A DNA stretch of 64,000 nucleotides from Streptomyces sp. SID8352 (GTDB lineage: Bacteria; Actinomycetota; Actinomycetes; Streptomycetales; Streptomycetaceae), in assembly GCF_009862265.1 (NCBI RefSeq), contig NZ_WWGX01000022.1:468019-532018 (forward strand), read 5' to 3'. Below the pieces are notes generated by a model. It worked only from the letters and a program-made list of their open reading frames with translations, was not told where the DNA came from and searched no databases. Below are positions 1-11,012 of this stretch, one piece after another; within the stretch, counting starts at the first letter, position 1; each line of letters opens with the position of its first letter. Made by a program: the position numbers and the translations under genes.

Positions 1-1145
1 GTGTCGAAGGGGGAGTGCGGGGCCCGCTGGAAGACCACCGCGATCTCCGTCACCCGGCGGCCCAGCCGCTTGCCGGTGCGCAGGTAGAAGGGGACGCCCG
101 CCCAGCGGCGGTTGTCGATCCCGACCTTGATCGCGGCGTAGGTGTCGGTCTTCGAGGCGGGGTCGATGCCCTCCTCCTCCAGGTAGCCGACGGCCTTCGC
201 GCCGCCCTGCCACCCGGCCGCGTACTGCCCGCGCACCGTGTCCCGGCCCAGGTCCCTGGGGAGCCGGACGGCGCCGAGCACCTTGGTCTTCTCGGCGGCC
301 AGCGCGTCCGCGCCGAAGGAGGCGGGCTCCTCCATGGCGGTCAGCGCCAGCAGTTGCAGCAGATGGTTCTGGATGACGTCGCGGGCGGCGCCGATGCCGT
401 CGTAGTACCCGGCCCGGCCGCCGATCCCGATGTCCTCCGCCATGGTGATCTGCACGTGGTCGACGTAGGAGCGGTTCCAGACCGGCTCGAACATCGTGTT
501 GGCGAAGCGGAGCGCCAGGATGTTCTGGACGGTCTCCTTGCCGAGGTAGTGGTCGATGCGGAACACCTGGTCCGAGGCGAAGACCTCGTGGACGATGGCG
601 TTCAGCTCCTCGGCCGACCGCAGGTCGTGGCCGAACGGCTTCTCGATCACCGCGCGCCGCCACGAACCGCCGGACTGGTCGGCGAGCCCGTGCTTCTTGA
701 GCTGCTGGATGACCACGGGGAACGACTTCGGCGGCACCGAGAGGTAGAAGGCGAAGTTGCCGCTGGTGCCCTGGGCCTTGTCCAGCTCGTCGATGGTGGC
801 GCGCAGCCGCTCGAACGCGTCGTCGTCGTCGAAGGTGCCCTGCACGAAGCGCATCCCCTGGATGAGCTGCTGCCAGACCTCCTCGCGGAACGGCGTGCGG
901 GAGTGCTCCTTGACGGCGTCGTGCACGACCTGCGCGAAGTCCTCGTGCTCCCAGTCCCGGCGGGCGAACCCGACGAGCGAGAAGCCCGGCGGCAGCAGAC
1001 CGCGGTTGGCGAGGTCGTACACGGCGGGCATGAGCTTCTTGCGGGACAGATCGCCGGTGACGCCGAAGATGACCAGGCCCGACGGCCCCGCGATGCGCGG
1101 GAGCCGTCGGTCTGCGGGGTCACGCAGCGGATTGCTGCTCGACAA
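1..1145 (-). CDS. zwf: Glucose-6-phosphate dehydrogenase, C-terminus cut by window edge
   Basis: Oxidises glucose 6-phosphate with NADP to 6-phosphogluconolactone, the entry step of the oxidative pentose phosphate pathway. The translation opens MSSNPLRDPADRRLPRIAG and soon shows the dinucleotide motif GVTGDLS, then the active-site stretch RIDHYLGKE and the IGIGGRAGYYD segment. About 381 codons of a protein normally near 510 residues lie inside the window; the rest is beyond base 1. The start is a TTG at 1145-1143, chosen because GGAGGG (1153-1158, inside the end of tal) sits seven bases upstream and the N-terminus matches actinobacterial Zwf. It begins three bases after the tal stop, so it is the third gene of tkt-tal-zwf. 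Confidence 0.93.
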   Translation of the reverse strand, partial: MSSSNPLRDPADRRLPRIAGPSGLVIFGVTGDLSRKKLMPAVYDLANRGLLPPGFSLVGFARRDWEHEDFAQVVHDAVKEHSRTPFREEVWQQLIQGMRFVQGTFDDDDAFERLRATIDELDKAQGTSGNFAFYLSVPPKSFPVVIQQLKKHGLADQSGGSWRRAVIEKPFGHDLRSAEELNAIVHEVFASDQVFRIDHYLGKETVQNILALRFANTMFEPVWNRSYVDHVQITMAEDIGIGGRAGYYDGIGAARDVIQNHLLQLLALTAMEEPASFGADALAAEKTKVLGAVRLPRDLGRDTVRGQYAAGWQGGAKAVGYLEEEGIDPASKTDTYAAIKVGIDNRRWAGVPFYLRTGKRLGRRVTEIAVVFQRAPHSPFD

Positions 1146-1148
1146 TTT

Positions 1149-2267
1149 CTAGCCCTCCGAGGGAGCGAGGCGCTTCAGCTCCGCCTCCGTGGACTCCAGC
1201 AGGTCGTTCCAGGCCGTCTCGAACTTCTCGACGCCCTCGTCCTCGAGCAGCCGGACGACCTCGTCGTAGGAGATGCCCAGCTTCTCGACCGCGTCCAGGT
1301 CGGCGCGGGCCCGCTCGTACGTCCCGGTGACGGTGTCGCCGGTGATCTCGCCGTGGTCCTCGGTGGCCACCAGGGTCGCCTCCGGCATGGTGTTCACCGT
1401 GTTGGGCGCGACCAGGTCGGTGACGTACATGGTGTCGCTGTACGCCTTGTCCTTGACGCCCGTCGACGCCCACAGCGGACGCTGGCGGTTGGCGCCCAGC
1501 TTCTCCAGGTCGTTCCAGCGGTCCGAGGAGAAGACCTCCTCGTACGCCTGGTAGGCGAGCCGGGCGTTGGCGACGGCGGCCCGGCCGCGCAGGGCCTTGG
1601 CCTCGTCGGTGCCCAGCTCGTCGATCCGCCGGTCGATCTCGGTGTCCACGCGGGACACGAAGAAGGACGCCACCGAGTGGATCTTCGACAGCTCCAGGCC
1701 GCGCTCCCGGGCCTTCTCCAGACCGGTGAGGAAGGCGTCCATGACCGCGCGGTAGCGCTCCAGCGAGAAGATCAGCGTGACGTTGACGCTGATGCCCAGG
1801 CCGATGGTCTCCGCGATGGCCGGCAGCCCGGCCTCGGTCGCGGGGATCTTGATCAGGGTGTTGGGCCGGTCCACCAGCCAGGCGAGCTGCTTGGCCTCCG
1901 CGACCGTCGCCCGGGTGTCGTGCGCCAGGCGCGGGTCCACCTCGATGGAGACCCGGCCGTCCTTGCCCTCCGTGGCGTCGAAGACCGGTCGCAGGATGTC
2001 GGCGGCGTCGCGGACGTCCGCCGTGGTGATCATCCGGATGGCCTCCTCGACGGTGACCCGGCGCGCGGCGAGGTCGGCGAGCTGACGGTCGTAGCCGTCG
2101 CCCTGCGAGATGGCCTTCTGGAAGATCGAGGGGTTGGTGGTGACGCCCACGACGTGCTGCTGGTCGATCAGCTCGGCGAGGTTGCCGGACGTGATCCGCT
2201 TGCGCGACAGGTCGTCCAGCCAGATCGCGACGCCTTCGTCGGAAAGGCGCTTCAGTGCGTCTGTCAT
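1149..2267 (-). CDS. tal: Transaldolase
   Basis: Transfers a dihydroxyacetone unit between sugar phosphates in the non-oxidative pentose phosphate pathway. At 372 residues it has the length of the actinobacterial class. It contains [12 protein letters not shown] near residue 43 and the Schiff-base motif [10 protein letters not shown] with Lys140. AGGAGA lies about 11 bases before the ATG. It follows tkt by 34 bases and ends three bases before zwf, so the three genes very probably share one transcript linking the oxidative and non-oxidative branches. Confidence 0.96.
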   Translation of the reverse strand: MTDALKRLSDEGVAIWLDDLSRKRITSGNLAELIDQQHVVGVTTNPSIFQKAISQGDGYDRQLADLAARRVTVEEAIRMITTADVRDAADILRPVFDATEGKDGRVSIEVDPRLAHDTRATVAEAKQLAWLVDRPNTLIKIPATEAGLPAIAETIGLGISVNVTLIFSLERYRAVMDAFLTGLEKARERGLELSKIHSVASFFVSRVDTEIDRRIDELGTDEAKALRGRAAVANARLAYQAYEEVFSSDRWNDLEKLGANRQRPLWASTGVKDKAYSDTMYVTDLVAPNTVNTMPEATLVATEDHGEITGDTVTGTYERARADLDAVEKLGISYDEVVRLLEDEGVEKFETAWNDLLESTEAELKRLAPSEG

Positions 2268-2301
2268 GGAAAATGCATCTCCTACGTGTCGTATACGGGC
2301 G

Positions 2302-4389
<2,088 letters not shown>

Positions 4390-4770
4390 CCTGGGTCAGG
4401 GCTCCTCTCCACATGTCGGATGCCGGTGCGCGTGGCCGCGTCACCGGCTGCCGGCGCCTGGTCGTGCGTCGGCCGGCCGCTGCCGAGCCTACCCTTGGGA
4501 GGACGTGCGTTTTCCCCCGGAATCAAGACTGACGGGACTCTTCGGAAACCGCCTGCCGACTGGGCGGAAGCCGGTTCAGCAGGTGAATGCGGAGCCGCTC
4601 ATCTGACCGCTCGAACGATCTTCGCCGCGCACGTCGGAGCACCCCCGTCAACACGACCCCACCCCCGGGGAGAACGGGGTATGGGCAACGTCTAAAGTGG
4701 CGTGGTACGCGCGAGCCTTCACCGGCACTTCACAGGGTGGCTCGCTGGGATGTCTCTGTCAGGGGTGTGC
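4390..4770. other. Divergent intergenic region tkt / ctaB
   Basis: A 381-bp gap without a convincing gene. On the minus strand TAGGCT (4491-4486) could be the tkt -10, leaving a leader of about 90 bases. On the plus strand TAAAGT (4693-4698) could be the ctaB -10, leaving a leader of about 65 bases with AGGGG before the GTG. I see no clear -35 for either. The promoter assignments are inference from position and hexamer shape only. Confidence 0.4.
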
Positions 4771-5718
4771 GTGACGGCCGTTGAATCCCGTCCTGCGGGG
4801 GTTATCGGGACGAGCCAGAGCCCGAGTCACCGGCCGTTCGGGGCCCGTGTCAAGGCGTTCGTGGCGCTGACCAAGCCGCGGATCATCGAGCTTCTGCTGA
4901 TCACCACCGTTCCGGTGATGTTCCTCGCCGAACAGGGCGTGCCGGATCTGAGGCTGGTGCTGCTGACCTGCCTCGGCGGCTATCTGTCCGCGGGCGGCGC
5001 CAACGCGCTGAACATGTACATCGACCGCGACATCGACGCCCTGATGGAGCGGACCTCGCAGCGCCCGCTGGTCACCGGCATGGTCGGGCCGCGCGAGTGC
5101 CTGGCCTTCGGCATCGCCCTGGCGGTCGTCTCCACCCTGCTGTTCGGCCTCACGGTCAACTGGCTGTCGGCCTGGCTGTCGCTCGGCGCGCTCCTCTTCT
5201 ACGTCGTCGTCTACACGATGATCCTCAAGCGCCGCACCTCGCAGAACATCGTCTGGGGCGGCATCGCGGGCTGCCTGCCGGTGCTGATCGGCTGGTCCGC
5301 GGTGACCAACTCGATGTCCTGGGCCCCGGTCGTCCTCTTCCTGGTGATGTTCTTCTGGACCCCGCCGCACTACTGGCCGCTGTCCATGAAGGTCAAGGAG
5401 GACTACGCGCGCGTGGGCGTCCCGATGCTCCCCGTCGTCGCCTCCAACAAGGTCGTCGCCCGGCAGATCGTGATCTACAGCTGGGTGATGGTGGCCGTCT
5501 CGCTGCTGCTCACCCCGCTCGGTTACACCGGCTGGTTCTACACGGCCGTCGCCCTGCTGGCCGGCGGCATGTGGCTGTGGGAGGCGCACGGGCTGCAGAA
5601 CCGCGCCAAGGCCGAGGTGACGGGCTCCAGGCTCAAGGAGATGCGGCTGTTCCACTGGTCGATCACCTATGTGTCGGTGCTCTTCCTCGCCGTCGCGGTC
5701 GACCCCTTCCTGCGCTGA
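4771..5718 (+). CDS. ctaB: Protohaem IX farnesyltransferase (haem O synthase)
   Basis: Integral membrane prenyltransferase that adds farnesyl to haem B, giving haem O for cytochrome oxidase. The 315-residue protein has the UbiA-family prenyl diphosphate site [20 protein letters not shown] near residue 90, a second acidic segment around [11 protein letters not shown], and about eight hydrophobic helices. I chose GTG 4771 ([10 protein letters not shown]) because AGGGG lies five bases upstream and close homologues start there; an in-frame GTG at 4702 and ATG at 4750 would add residues unlike the family. ctaA, the next enzyme in haem A synthesis, lies 2.3 kb away on the other strand. Confidence 0.95.
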   Translation: MTAVESRPAGVIGTSQSPSHRPFGARVKAFVALTKPRIIELLLITTVPVMFLAEQGVPDLRLVLLTCLGGYLSAGGANALNMYIDRDIDALMERTSQRPLVTGMVGPRECLAFGIALAVVSTLLFGLTVNWLSAWLSLGALLFYVVVYTMILKRRTSQNIVWGGIAGCLPVLIGWSAVTNSMSWAPVVLFLVMFFWTPPHYWPLSMKVKEDYARVGVPMLPVVASNKVVARQIVIYSWVMVAVSLLLTPLGYTGWFYTAVALLAGGMWLWEAHGLQNRAKAEVTGSRLKEMRLFHWSITYVSVLFLAVAVDPFLR

Positions 5719-5802
5719 GCGGACCCACCCCGGCATCCTGCGGGCGGGAGTGCGTGGCCCGGGCCACGGACCCCGCCCGTCGCCGTCCGCTCTACCCGTC
5801 GG

Positions 5803-5808
5803 TAGCAT
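5803..5808 (+). promoter_or_regulatory. Putative -10 TAGCAT, leaderless start for 5816 gene
   Basis: TAGCAT ends seven bases before the ATG at 5816. A -10 hexamer at this distance puts the transcript start on the start codon, the leaderless layout common in Streptomyces. No ribosome binding site is visible, which fits. Confidence 0.55.
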
Positions 5809-5815
5809 CCTGCCC

Positions 5816-6148
5816 ATGGCAGACACGCAGCAGATTGACGCGAAGGCCGGGCGCCAGGTGACGCGGCTCGCCCGGTGGATCGGCGCCTTCTCCCGGGCGC
5901 ACGGCGGGGCCGAGGCCCAGGTGGCCTACCTCGGGCAGCGCGGCGCCCGGATCGTCCTCGTCGGCGCGGACGGCATCTGGGGCGACCTCGTCGCCACCTC
6001 CTACGACAACGCCCGGCGGGCGGTCGAGAAGGCCGGGATCACCCTCCGCGAGGACTTCGACGGGGAGATGGCGGCCAAGGTGCGCACCGGGCCCTACGAG
6101 TGGTCGCGGATGGCCGGGCTCCAACTGGGCGGGGCGAGCGGCGCCTGA
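5816..6148 (+). CDS. Small conserved hypothetical protein downstream of ctaB
   Basis: A 110-residue soluble protein starting MADTQQIDAKAGRQVTRLAR, with no signal peptide or membrane segment. It has a mixed alpha/beta appearance with a central segment around GARIVLVGADGIWGDLVATS. I recognise it as a protein usually found beside ctaB in Streptomyces but know no function. The ATG at 5816 is preceded by TAGCAT at leaderless distance, which supports this start and argues that it has its own promoter although it follows ctaB by only 97 bases. Confidence 0.75.
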   Translation: MADTQQIDAKAGRQVTRLARWIGAFSRAHGGAEAQVAYLGQRGARIVLVGADGIWGDLVATSYDNARRAVEKAGITLREDFDGEMAAKVRTGPYEWSRMAGLQLGGASGA

Positions 6149-6323
6149 GCCGTCGGCCGCGGCGCCGGGAGGGGGCGGACGCCGGGACCGGGCGGGGTGC
6201 CGGACGGCGGGGGCGTCGGACGGCGGGACGCCGGACCGGGCGGGCGCCGGGACCGCGAGCGATCGGGGTGTCCGGTGCCGCGTGGGGTTACGCCCCCGGC
6301 CCGGGCCGGGGGAGACTGGGCCG

Positions 6324-7061
6324 ATGCAGACCGACGTCCTGCTCGACCGCTTCCTCGACGCCCTGGCCCCCCTCACCCCCGCCGCCGTGTGGGCGCACGG
6401 CTCACTGGCGGGAGGCGACTACCAGGAGGGGCGCAGCGATCTCGACCTGATCGCCGTGCTGGACGGCCCCCTGACCCCGCGCACCGCCTGGCGGCTGGGG
6501 GTGCTCCACGCCCGGCTGCGCACCGCGCCCCTCGCCGGGCTGCTGCACTGCAGCTATCCGGTGCCCGGCAGCCTGGACGACCCCGCGCGCCGCCACGCCA
6601 CCTGGGCCCACGGGGGTCTCTTCACCCGGCCCGTCAGCCCCGTCACCCGGGCCGAGCTGCACGCCTTCGGACGCGTTCTGCACGGCGCGGAGCCGGGGGA
6701 GCTGCTGCCGCCGGTGGACCCGGCGGAGCTGGCCGCGTCCGTCGTCCGGGACCAGCGGGACTTCTGGCGGCCCGCCGTGCGCCGCCCCGACCTCTGGCAC
6801 CAGGACGTCTGGGTCGACCTCGGGCTGCTCACCTTCGCCCGCGCGACGGCCACCCTGCGCGACGGCAGCCTCATCACCAAGCGGCGGGCCCTGGACGAAC
6901 TGCCGGGGCTCGGGGCGCCCGCCGAGGTCGTCGAGGACATCGTCCGGCGCCGCTACGGCACCCCCGGGACGGACGCGGGTCCGGGCACCGCCCGCCGCGC
7001 CGGGCTGACCCGGGCCTACTTGGGCCCGGCCATCGACAGGCTGGTGGAGTCGTACTCCTGA
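6324..7061 (+). CDS. Nucleotidyltransferase-fold protein
   Basis: A 245-residue protein with the polymerase-beta type nucleotidyltransferase signature: AHGSLAGGDYQEGRSDLDL near residue 22, giving the GS...SDxD metal-binding pattern. A helical C-terminal half resembles aminoglycoside (adenylyl) nucleotidyltransferases of the kanamycin type. The substrate cannot be told from sequence. GGAG lies nine bases upstream of the ATG; a longer reading from 6282 would remove that site. The last 46 bases overlap the end of ctaA on the other strand. The preceding 175 bp (6149-6323) is G-rich, with imperfect repeats of GGACGCCGGGACCGGGCGG. Confidence 0.8.
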   Translation: MQTDVLLDRFLDALAPLTPAAVWAHGSLAGGDYQEGRSDLDLIAVLDGPLTPRTAWRLGVLHARLRTAPLAGLLHCSYPVPGSLDDPARRHATWAHGGLFTRPVSPVTRAELHAFGRVLHGAEPGELLPPVDPAELAASVVRDQRDFWRPAVRRPDLWHQDVWVDLGLLTFARATATLRDGSLITKRRALDELPGLGAPAEVVEDIVRRRYGTPGTDAGPGTARRAGLTRAYLGPAIDRLVESYS

Positions 7062-8026
7062 GCGGGCGGCACCGGCGCGTCCGAGGGGCGCTCGCGCAGC
7101 GACAGCAGCAGCCGCAGCACCGCGATCCACATGACGCAGGAGCCGAACATGTGCAGGCCGACCAGGATCTCGGGCAGGTCGGTGAAGTACTGCACATAGC
7201 CGACGGCGCCCTGGAGCAGCAGCACCACGAACAGGTCACGGGTGCGGGCCAGGGGGCCGGCGGGGGCGTCGACGGCCTTGAGGACGAACCACGTGGCGAA
7301 GGTCAGCGACACCACGATCCACGCCAGCACGGCGTGCAGCTTGCTGACCGTCTCCCAGTCCAGCGGCATCCGCGGCACGTCGCTGGAGTCGCCCGCGTGC
7401 GGCCCCGCCCCGGTCACCACGGTGCCGACCGCGATCAGCACGGCCGAGACCCCGACCATGACCCACACGAGCTGCGCGACCGACGTGCCGACGAGCGGGC
7501 GCGGTGCCCCGTCGCCCTCCCGGGTGCGCTGCCACATGACGGTCGCGACCGCGATCAGCGCCGTGGAGAGCAGGAAGTGGGCGGCGACGGTGTACGGGTT
7601 GAGGCCGACCAGGACCACGATGCCGCCGAGCACCGCGTTCCCCATGACCAGCCAGAACTGGGCCCAGCCCAGCAGGACCGGCCCGCGCCGGTACGGCTTC
7701 TGCGACCGCGCGGCGACGATCGCCCAGCCGACGGCGGCGCACAGCACGTACGTCAGCAGGCGGTTGCCGAACTCGATGACGCCGTGGACGCCCATGGCGC
7801 TGGTGGCGGTGAGCGAGTCGTCCGTGCACTTGGGCCAGGTCGGGCAGCCCAGGCCGGAGCCGGTCAGGCGGACCGCGCCGCCGGTGACGACGATGATCAC
7901 CGTCATGGCCAGGGCGCCGAACGCGGACCGGCGCACGGTCACGGGCCTCGGGGTCCAGCGGGCGGCGATGAAGGCCAGGGGGTTGCGCGCGAAGGCTGCG
8001 GCGTCGGCACGGGTCACGTTGGGCAC
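7016..8026 (-). CDS. ctaA: Haem A synthase (COX15/CtaA family)
   Basis: Membrane oxidase converting the haem O methyl group to formyl, giving haem A for the aa3-type oxidase. The 336-residue product has eight hydrophobic segments; the first is followed by GGAVRLTGSGLGCPTWPKC, typical of the family with its cysteine, and conserved histidines appear in GVHGVIEFGNR, VAAHFLL, SKLHAVLAW and VGLHMFGS. I chose GTG 8026 (VPNVTRADAAAF) because TACGAT (8039-8034) lies seven bases upstream, a leaderless arrangement; ATG 8035 would overlap that hexamer. It overlaps the 6324-7061 gene tail to tail. Confidence 0.93.
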   Translation of the reverse strand: MPNVTRADAAAFARNPLAFIAARWTPRPVTVRRSAFGALAMTVIIVVTGGAVRLTGSGLGCPTWPKCTDDSLTATSAMGVHGVIEFGNRLLTYVLCAAVGWAIVAARSQKPYRRGPVLLGWAQFWLVMGNAVLGGIVVLVGLNPYTVAAHFLLSTALIAVATVMWQRTREGDGAPRPLVGTSVAQLVWVMVGVSAVLIAVGTVVTGAGPHAGDSSDVPRMPLDWETVSKLHAVLAWIVVSLTFATWFVLKAVDAPAGPLARTRDLFVVLLLQGAVGYVQYFTDLPEILVGLHMFGSCVMWIAVLRLLLSLRERPSDAPVPPAQEYDSTSLSMAGPK

Positions 8027-8033
8027 GCCGTCC

Positions 8034-8039
8034 ATCGTA
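8034..8039 (-). promoter_or_regulatory. Putative -10 TACGAT for leaderless ctaA
   Basis: TACGAT on the minus strand ends seven bases before GTG 8026. This spacing and the lack of a Shine-Dalgarno site support a leaderless ctaA mRNA and decide between two in-frame starts. A run of 11 C residues lies nearby at about 8150-8160. Confidence 0.5.
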
Positions 8040-8291
8040 GGCCGCCGCTTGTGCACGCGTTCACGAGGGGGTCGCCCGGTGCGCCGGGGCCTCCGGTGCG
8101 GCGGGGGCCGCTTCCCGGCCCGGCACCCTCCCCGAGCGGGACGCCCGTGCCCCCCCCCCCGGGTCGGCCTCCGCTCCCGGCCCGGGGCCCTCTGTCCGTC
8201 CCGTGACCCCTGCCCGGCCCGTGCCCCTTCCCGGGCCGGGCCCGGCCGACGCCGGGCGTTCGGGCGCCGGGCGTCGGCCCGCTCTCCCGGG

Positions 8292-9077
8292 CTACTCCCA
8301 GCGGAAGAAGCGGCCGGCCGCCGCCAGCCCCGCGACCGCCCACACGGCCAGGATCGACAGATCGCCCCACGGCATGCCCGCGCCGTGCTGGAGGACCTCC
8401 CGCAGCCCGTCCGACAGCGCCGAGATGGGCAGCAGGCCCAGCACCTGCTGCGCGGCGTCCGGGAACCGGTCCAGCGGCACGATCACGCCGCCGCCCACCA
8501 GCAGCAGCAGGAAGACCAGGTTGGCGGCGGCGAGGGTGGCCTCGGCCTTGAGGGTGCCCGCCATCAGCAGGCCGAGGCCGGAGAAGGCGGCCGTGCCGAG
8601 CACCAGGAGCAGCAGCACGGCGAGCGGGCCGCCCCGCGGCGACCAGCCCAGCGCGAGGGCGATCACGGCCAGCAGCGCCACCTGGAGGACCTCGGTGACC
8701 AGGACGGACAGGGTCTTGGCGGTCATCAGCGCCCAGCGCGGCAGCGGAGAGGCGGCCAGCCGCTTCAGCACCCCGTAGCGGCGCTCGAACCCGGTGGCGA
8801 TGGCCTGTCCGGTGAACGCCGTCGACATCACGGCCAGCGCCAGCACGCCGGGGGCGAGGAAGTCGACGGACTTCCCGGCGCCGGTGTCGATGATGTCGAC
8901 GGAGCTGAACAGCACCAGCAGCAGCGTCGGGATGATCACCGTCAGCAGCAGCTGCTCGCCGTTGCGCAGCAGCATCCGCGTCTCCAGCGCGGCCTGCGCG
9001 GCGATCATCCGGCCGAGCGGCGCGGCACCGGGCCGCGGCGCGTAGGTGCCGGGCCCGCCGGGGGTCGTGGTGGTCAT
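8292..9077 (-). CDS. ABC-2 type transporter permease
   Basis: A 261-residue membrane protein of the ABC-2/DrrB type. An N-terminal cytoplasmic stretch (MTTTTPGGPGTYAPRPG) is followed by about six membrane helices, with the conserved GFERRYGVLKRLAASPLPRW cytoplasmic loop. Its ATG overlaps the stop of the ATPase gene in ATGA (9077-9074), so the two subunits are translationally coupled. Substrate unknown; members of this class export lipids, polyketides or antibiotics. A longer reading on this strand merely fuses a wrong-frame translation of the ATPase gene to this permease. Confidence 0.9.
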   Translation of the reverse strand: MTTTTPGGPGTYAPRPGAAPLGRMIAAQAALETRMLLRNGEQLLLTVIIPTLLLVLFSSVDIIDTGAGKSVDFLAPGVLALAVMSTAFTGQAIATGFERRYGVLKRLAASPLPRWALMTAKTLSVLVTEVLQVALLAVIALALGWSPRGGPLAVLLLLVLGTAAFSGLGLLMAGTLKAEATLAAANLVFLLLLVGGGVIVPLDRFPDAAQQVLGLLPISALSDGLREVLQHGAGMPWGDLSILAVWAVAGLAAAGRFFRWE

Positions 9078-9997
9078 GAGCGCAGCTCCTTGCCTGTCAG
9101 CTCCAGGAAGACGTCCTCCAGGGTGTGCCGCTCCACCGAGATCCGGTCCGGCATCACCCCGTGCTGGGCGCACCAGGAGGTCACCGTCGCCAGCAGCTGC
9201 GGGTCGACCAGGCCGTCGACGCGGTAGGAGCCCGGCGCCGACTCGGCGGCCGAGCTGCCCGGGGGCAGGGCCCTGAGCAGCGACTCCACGTCGAGCCCGG
9301 GGCGGCCGGTGAAGCGCAGGGTGTTCTCGGCACCGCCGCGGCACAGCTCCTCGGGGGAGCCCTGGGCGATGACCCGCCCGGCGTCGATCACGGCGACGTC
9401 GTCGGCGAGCCGCTCGGCCTCGTCCATGTGGTGCGTGGTGAGGATCACCGAGACGCCGTCGGCGCGCAGGTCCCGGACCAGGTCCCAGGTGGCGCGCCGG
9501 GCCTGCGGGTCCAGGCCGGCGGTGGGCTCGTCGAGGAAGACCAGCTCCGGGCGGCCGACCACGGCCATGGCCAGGGCCAGCCGCTGCTGCTGGCCGCCGG
9601 AGAGCCGCCGGTACCCGGTCCGGCCGCAGGAGCCGAGCCCGAGCCGTTCGATCAGGGCGTCCACGTCCAGCGGATGGGCGTGCAGCGCGGCGATGTGCCG
9701 CAGCATCTCGTCGGCGCGGGCGCCGGAGTAGACGCCGCCGGACTGAAGCATCACCCCGATGCGGGGGCGCAGCTCGTCGCCCTGGGCGACCGGGTCGAGG
9801 CCGAGGACGCGCACCGTCCCCGAGTCGGGCCGGCGGTATCCCTCGCAGGTCTCGACGGTGGTGGTCTTCCCCGCCCCGTTGGGGCCGAGGACGGCGGTGA
9901 CGCCCGGCCGGGCCTCCAGGTCGAGGCCGTCCACCGCGGTCCTGGTGCCGTACCGCTTCACCAGGGACCGGACCTGGACCACGGGCTCGCTTCGCAT
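9074..9997 (-). CDS. ABC transporter ATP-binding protein
   Basis: A 307-residue ATPase, partner of the permease downstream. Walker A GPNGAGKTTTVE is near residue 38, the signature LSGGQQQRLALA near 132, Walker B LVFLDEPTAGLD, and the switch histidine in LTTHHMDEAERLADD. The C-terminal extension ending HTLEDVFLELTGKEL is typical of DrrA-type ATPases. TAGACT lies eight bases upstream of the ATG with no Shine-Dalgarno, so it is probably leaderless. Together with the permease it forms a two-gene efflux system. Confidence 0.93.
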   Translation of the reverse strand: MRSEPVVQVRSLVKRYGTRTAVDGLDLEARPGVTAVLGPNGAGKTTTVETCEGYRRPDSGTVRVLGLDPVAQGDELRPRIGVMLQSGGVYSGARADEMLRHIAALHAHPLDVDALIERLGLGSCGRTGYRRLSGGQQQRLALAMAVVGRPELVFLDEPTAGLDPQARRATWDLVRDLRADGVSVILTTHHMDEAERLADDVAVIDAGRVIAQGSPEELCRGGAENTLRFTGRPGLDVESLLRALPPGSSAAESAPGSYRVDGLVDPQLLATVTSWCAQHGVMPDRISVERHTLEDVFLELTGKELRS

Positions 9998-10005
9998 GGG
10001 TCACG

Positions 10006-10011
10006 AGTCTA
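10006..10011 (-). promoter_or_regulatory. Putative -10 TAGACT for ABC transporter operon
   Basis: TAGACT on the minus strand ends eight bases before the ATPase ATG at 9997, just after the stop of the upstream acetyltransferase gene. It suggests that the ABC pair has its own leaderless promoter. Confidence 0.5.
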
Positions 10012-10028
10012 GGGAGGCGGCGGGGCGC

Positions 10029-10841
10029 TCAGGAGCGGGGGTGCCCGCTCCCCTCGCCGCGGGGCCGGTGCTCGGGCAGCCACCGCTCGGCGTAGTCCAC
10101 CGCGTCGGCCACCGGGAACAGCCGCGCCACCGCCGCGCCGACCGTGCCGCGCGTCACCGGGCGGTCCCGTTCGAAGGCGTGGCCCAGCTCGGCGAAGCGC
10201 TCGGCGCTGACCGACACCTCGACGGGGGTCTCCCAGCCGTCCGGCCCGGGGCGGCCGACCTCCACCAGGGGGCCCGGGATCCGGTACTCGGCCAGGTGGA
10301 AGGAGGTGCAGGTGTCGTAGCCGGTGCCCAGGAGCAGGACCCGGGCGCCCATCCGCTCCAGCGCGCCCAGGGGGCTGCGGGCGCCGAGCCGGCAGTCGGC
10401 GGCGTGGCCGTCGGTCACCTCGGCGGCGCGCGGGCCGAGGGCGGCGAAGGAGGTCTGGGGGTGCGCGCTGCGCAGGGCGCCGGGCCAGGTGCGCACCGTC
10501 TCGGGGATCACGCCGACCCCGAGGGAGGGGCTGGTCCGCGGATCGTAGGGGGGCATCGCCGCGCGGATGGTGTCCCACCACTCCTCGAGCACCGGAGGGG
10601 CGGTCCAGTCGGCCGGGTCGGAGAGGTCGCCGGTGTGGGTGGGCACGACCAGGGTGCCGTCGGGTCCGAGCGCGTCGAGAAGGGCCCGCACCACCGCGAC
10701 CGGCCCTCCGCAGACCCAGCCCAGGGAGCTGAGCGAGGAGTGCGTGAGGAGTGTCTCACCGGGGCGGACGCCCAGCTCGCGGAGGTCGGCGGCGAGGGTG
10801 CCGCGGGTGGCGAGGGGGCCTGCGGGAGGGGGTGCGGGCAT
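10029..10841 (-). CDS. Aminoglycoside N(3)-acetyltransferase family protein
   Basis: A 270-residue protein of the AAC(3)/YokD antibiotic acetyltransferase family, acetyl-CoA dependent. Visible family features are LLTHSSLSSLGWVCGG near residue 33, GTLVVPTHTGDLSDP, the HPQTSFAALGPRA segment, GARVLLLGTGYDTCTSFHLAEY, and a late YAERWL. The true acceptor is unknown; housekeeping members exist in most Streptomyces and need not confer resistance. The ATG at 10841 is chosen because an in-frame extension would run back across the sufR promoter. It is divergent from sufR and ends 31 bases before the ABC ATPase gene. Confidence 0.85.
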   Translation of the reverse strand: MPAPPPAGPLATRGTLAADLRELGVRPGETLLTHSSLSSLGWVCGGPVAVVRALLDALGPDGTLVVPTHTGDLSDPADWTAPPVLEEWWDTIRAAMPPYDPRTSPSLGVGVIPETVRTWPGALRSAHPQTSFAALGPRAAEVTDGHAADCRLGARSPLGALERMGARVLLLGTGYDTCTSFHLAEYRIPGPLVEVGRPGPDGWETPVEVSVSAERFAELGHAFERDRPVTRGTVGAAVARLFPVADAVDYAERWLPEHRPRGEGSGHPRS

Positions 10842-10921
10842 GGACCGGAGTGTGACCGGTGCCCCGCCGGGGGCGCCACCCGGTTTCCGCGCTCCCGGAG
10901 GCGGTAGATCGTTTCCGCAGG

Positions 10922-10940
10922 TCAGCTTAGGTTTGCCTAA
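10922..10940. promoter_or_regulatory. Iron-box-like palindrome between the AAC(3) gene and sufR
   Basis: TCAGCTTAGGTTTGCCTAA matches the 19-bp DtxR/IdeR/DmdR consensus TTAGGTTAGGCTAACCTAA at 14 positions by my count. Its core is a perfect dyad, CTTAGG-TTTG-CCTAAG (10926-10941). It lies 71 bases before the sufR GTG and 81 bases before the AAC(3) start. Iron-dependent control of suf would make sense, but the match is imperfect in the middle. Confidence 0.5.
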
Positions 10941-10998
10941 GTGATGCAGGGCACCCCGTGTGATCCGGAGGCGGCTTGCCCGGCCCCGATGAATTACG

Positions 10999-11012
10999 CA
11001 ACAATGGCGTTG
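10999..11012 (+). promoter_or_regulatory. SufR operator CAAC-N6-GTTG
   Basis: CAACAATGGCGTTG is a perfect CAAC-N6-GTTG dyad, the form I remember being reported for SufR of Streptomyces avermitilis. Its last base is the G of the sufR GTG start. If the transcript is leaderless, with TTGCCC (10976-10981) as -35 and AACAAT (11000-11005) as -10, the operator covers the -10 and the start point, ideal for autorepression of the whole suf operon. Confidence 0.7.

Noticed and set aside
8292..10004. A single 570-codon minus-strand gene covering ATPase and permease
   Set aside because: The first half is a wrong-frame reading of the ATPase gene; the true pair is 9074-9997 and 8292-9077 with an ATGA overlap.
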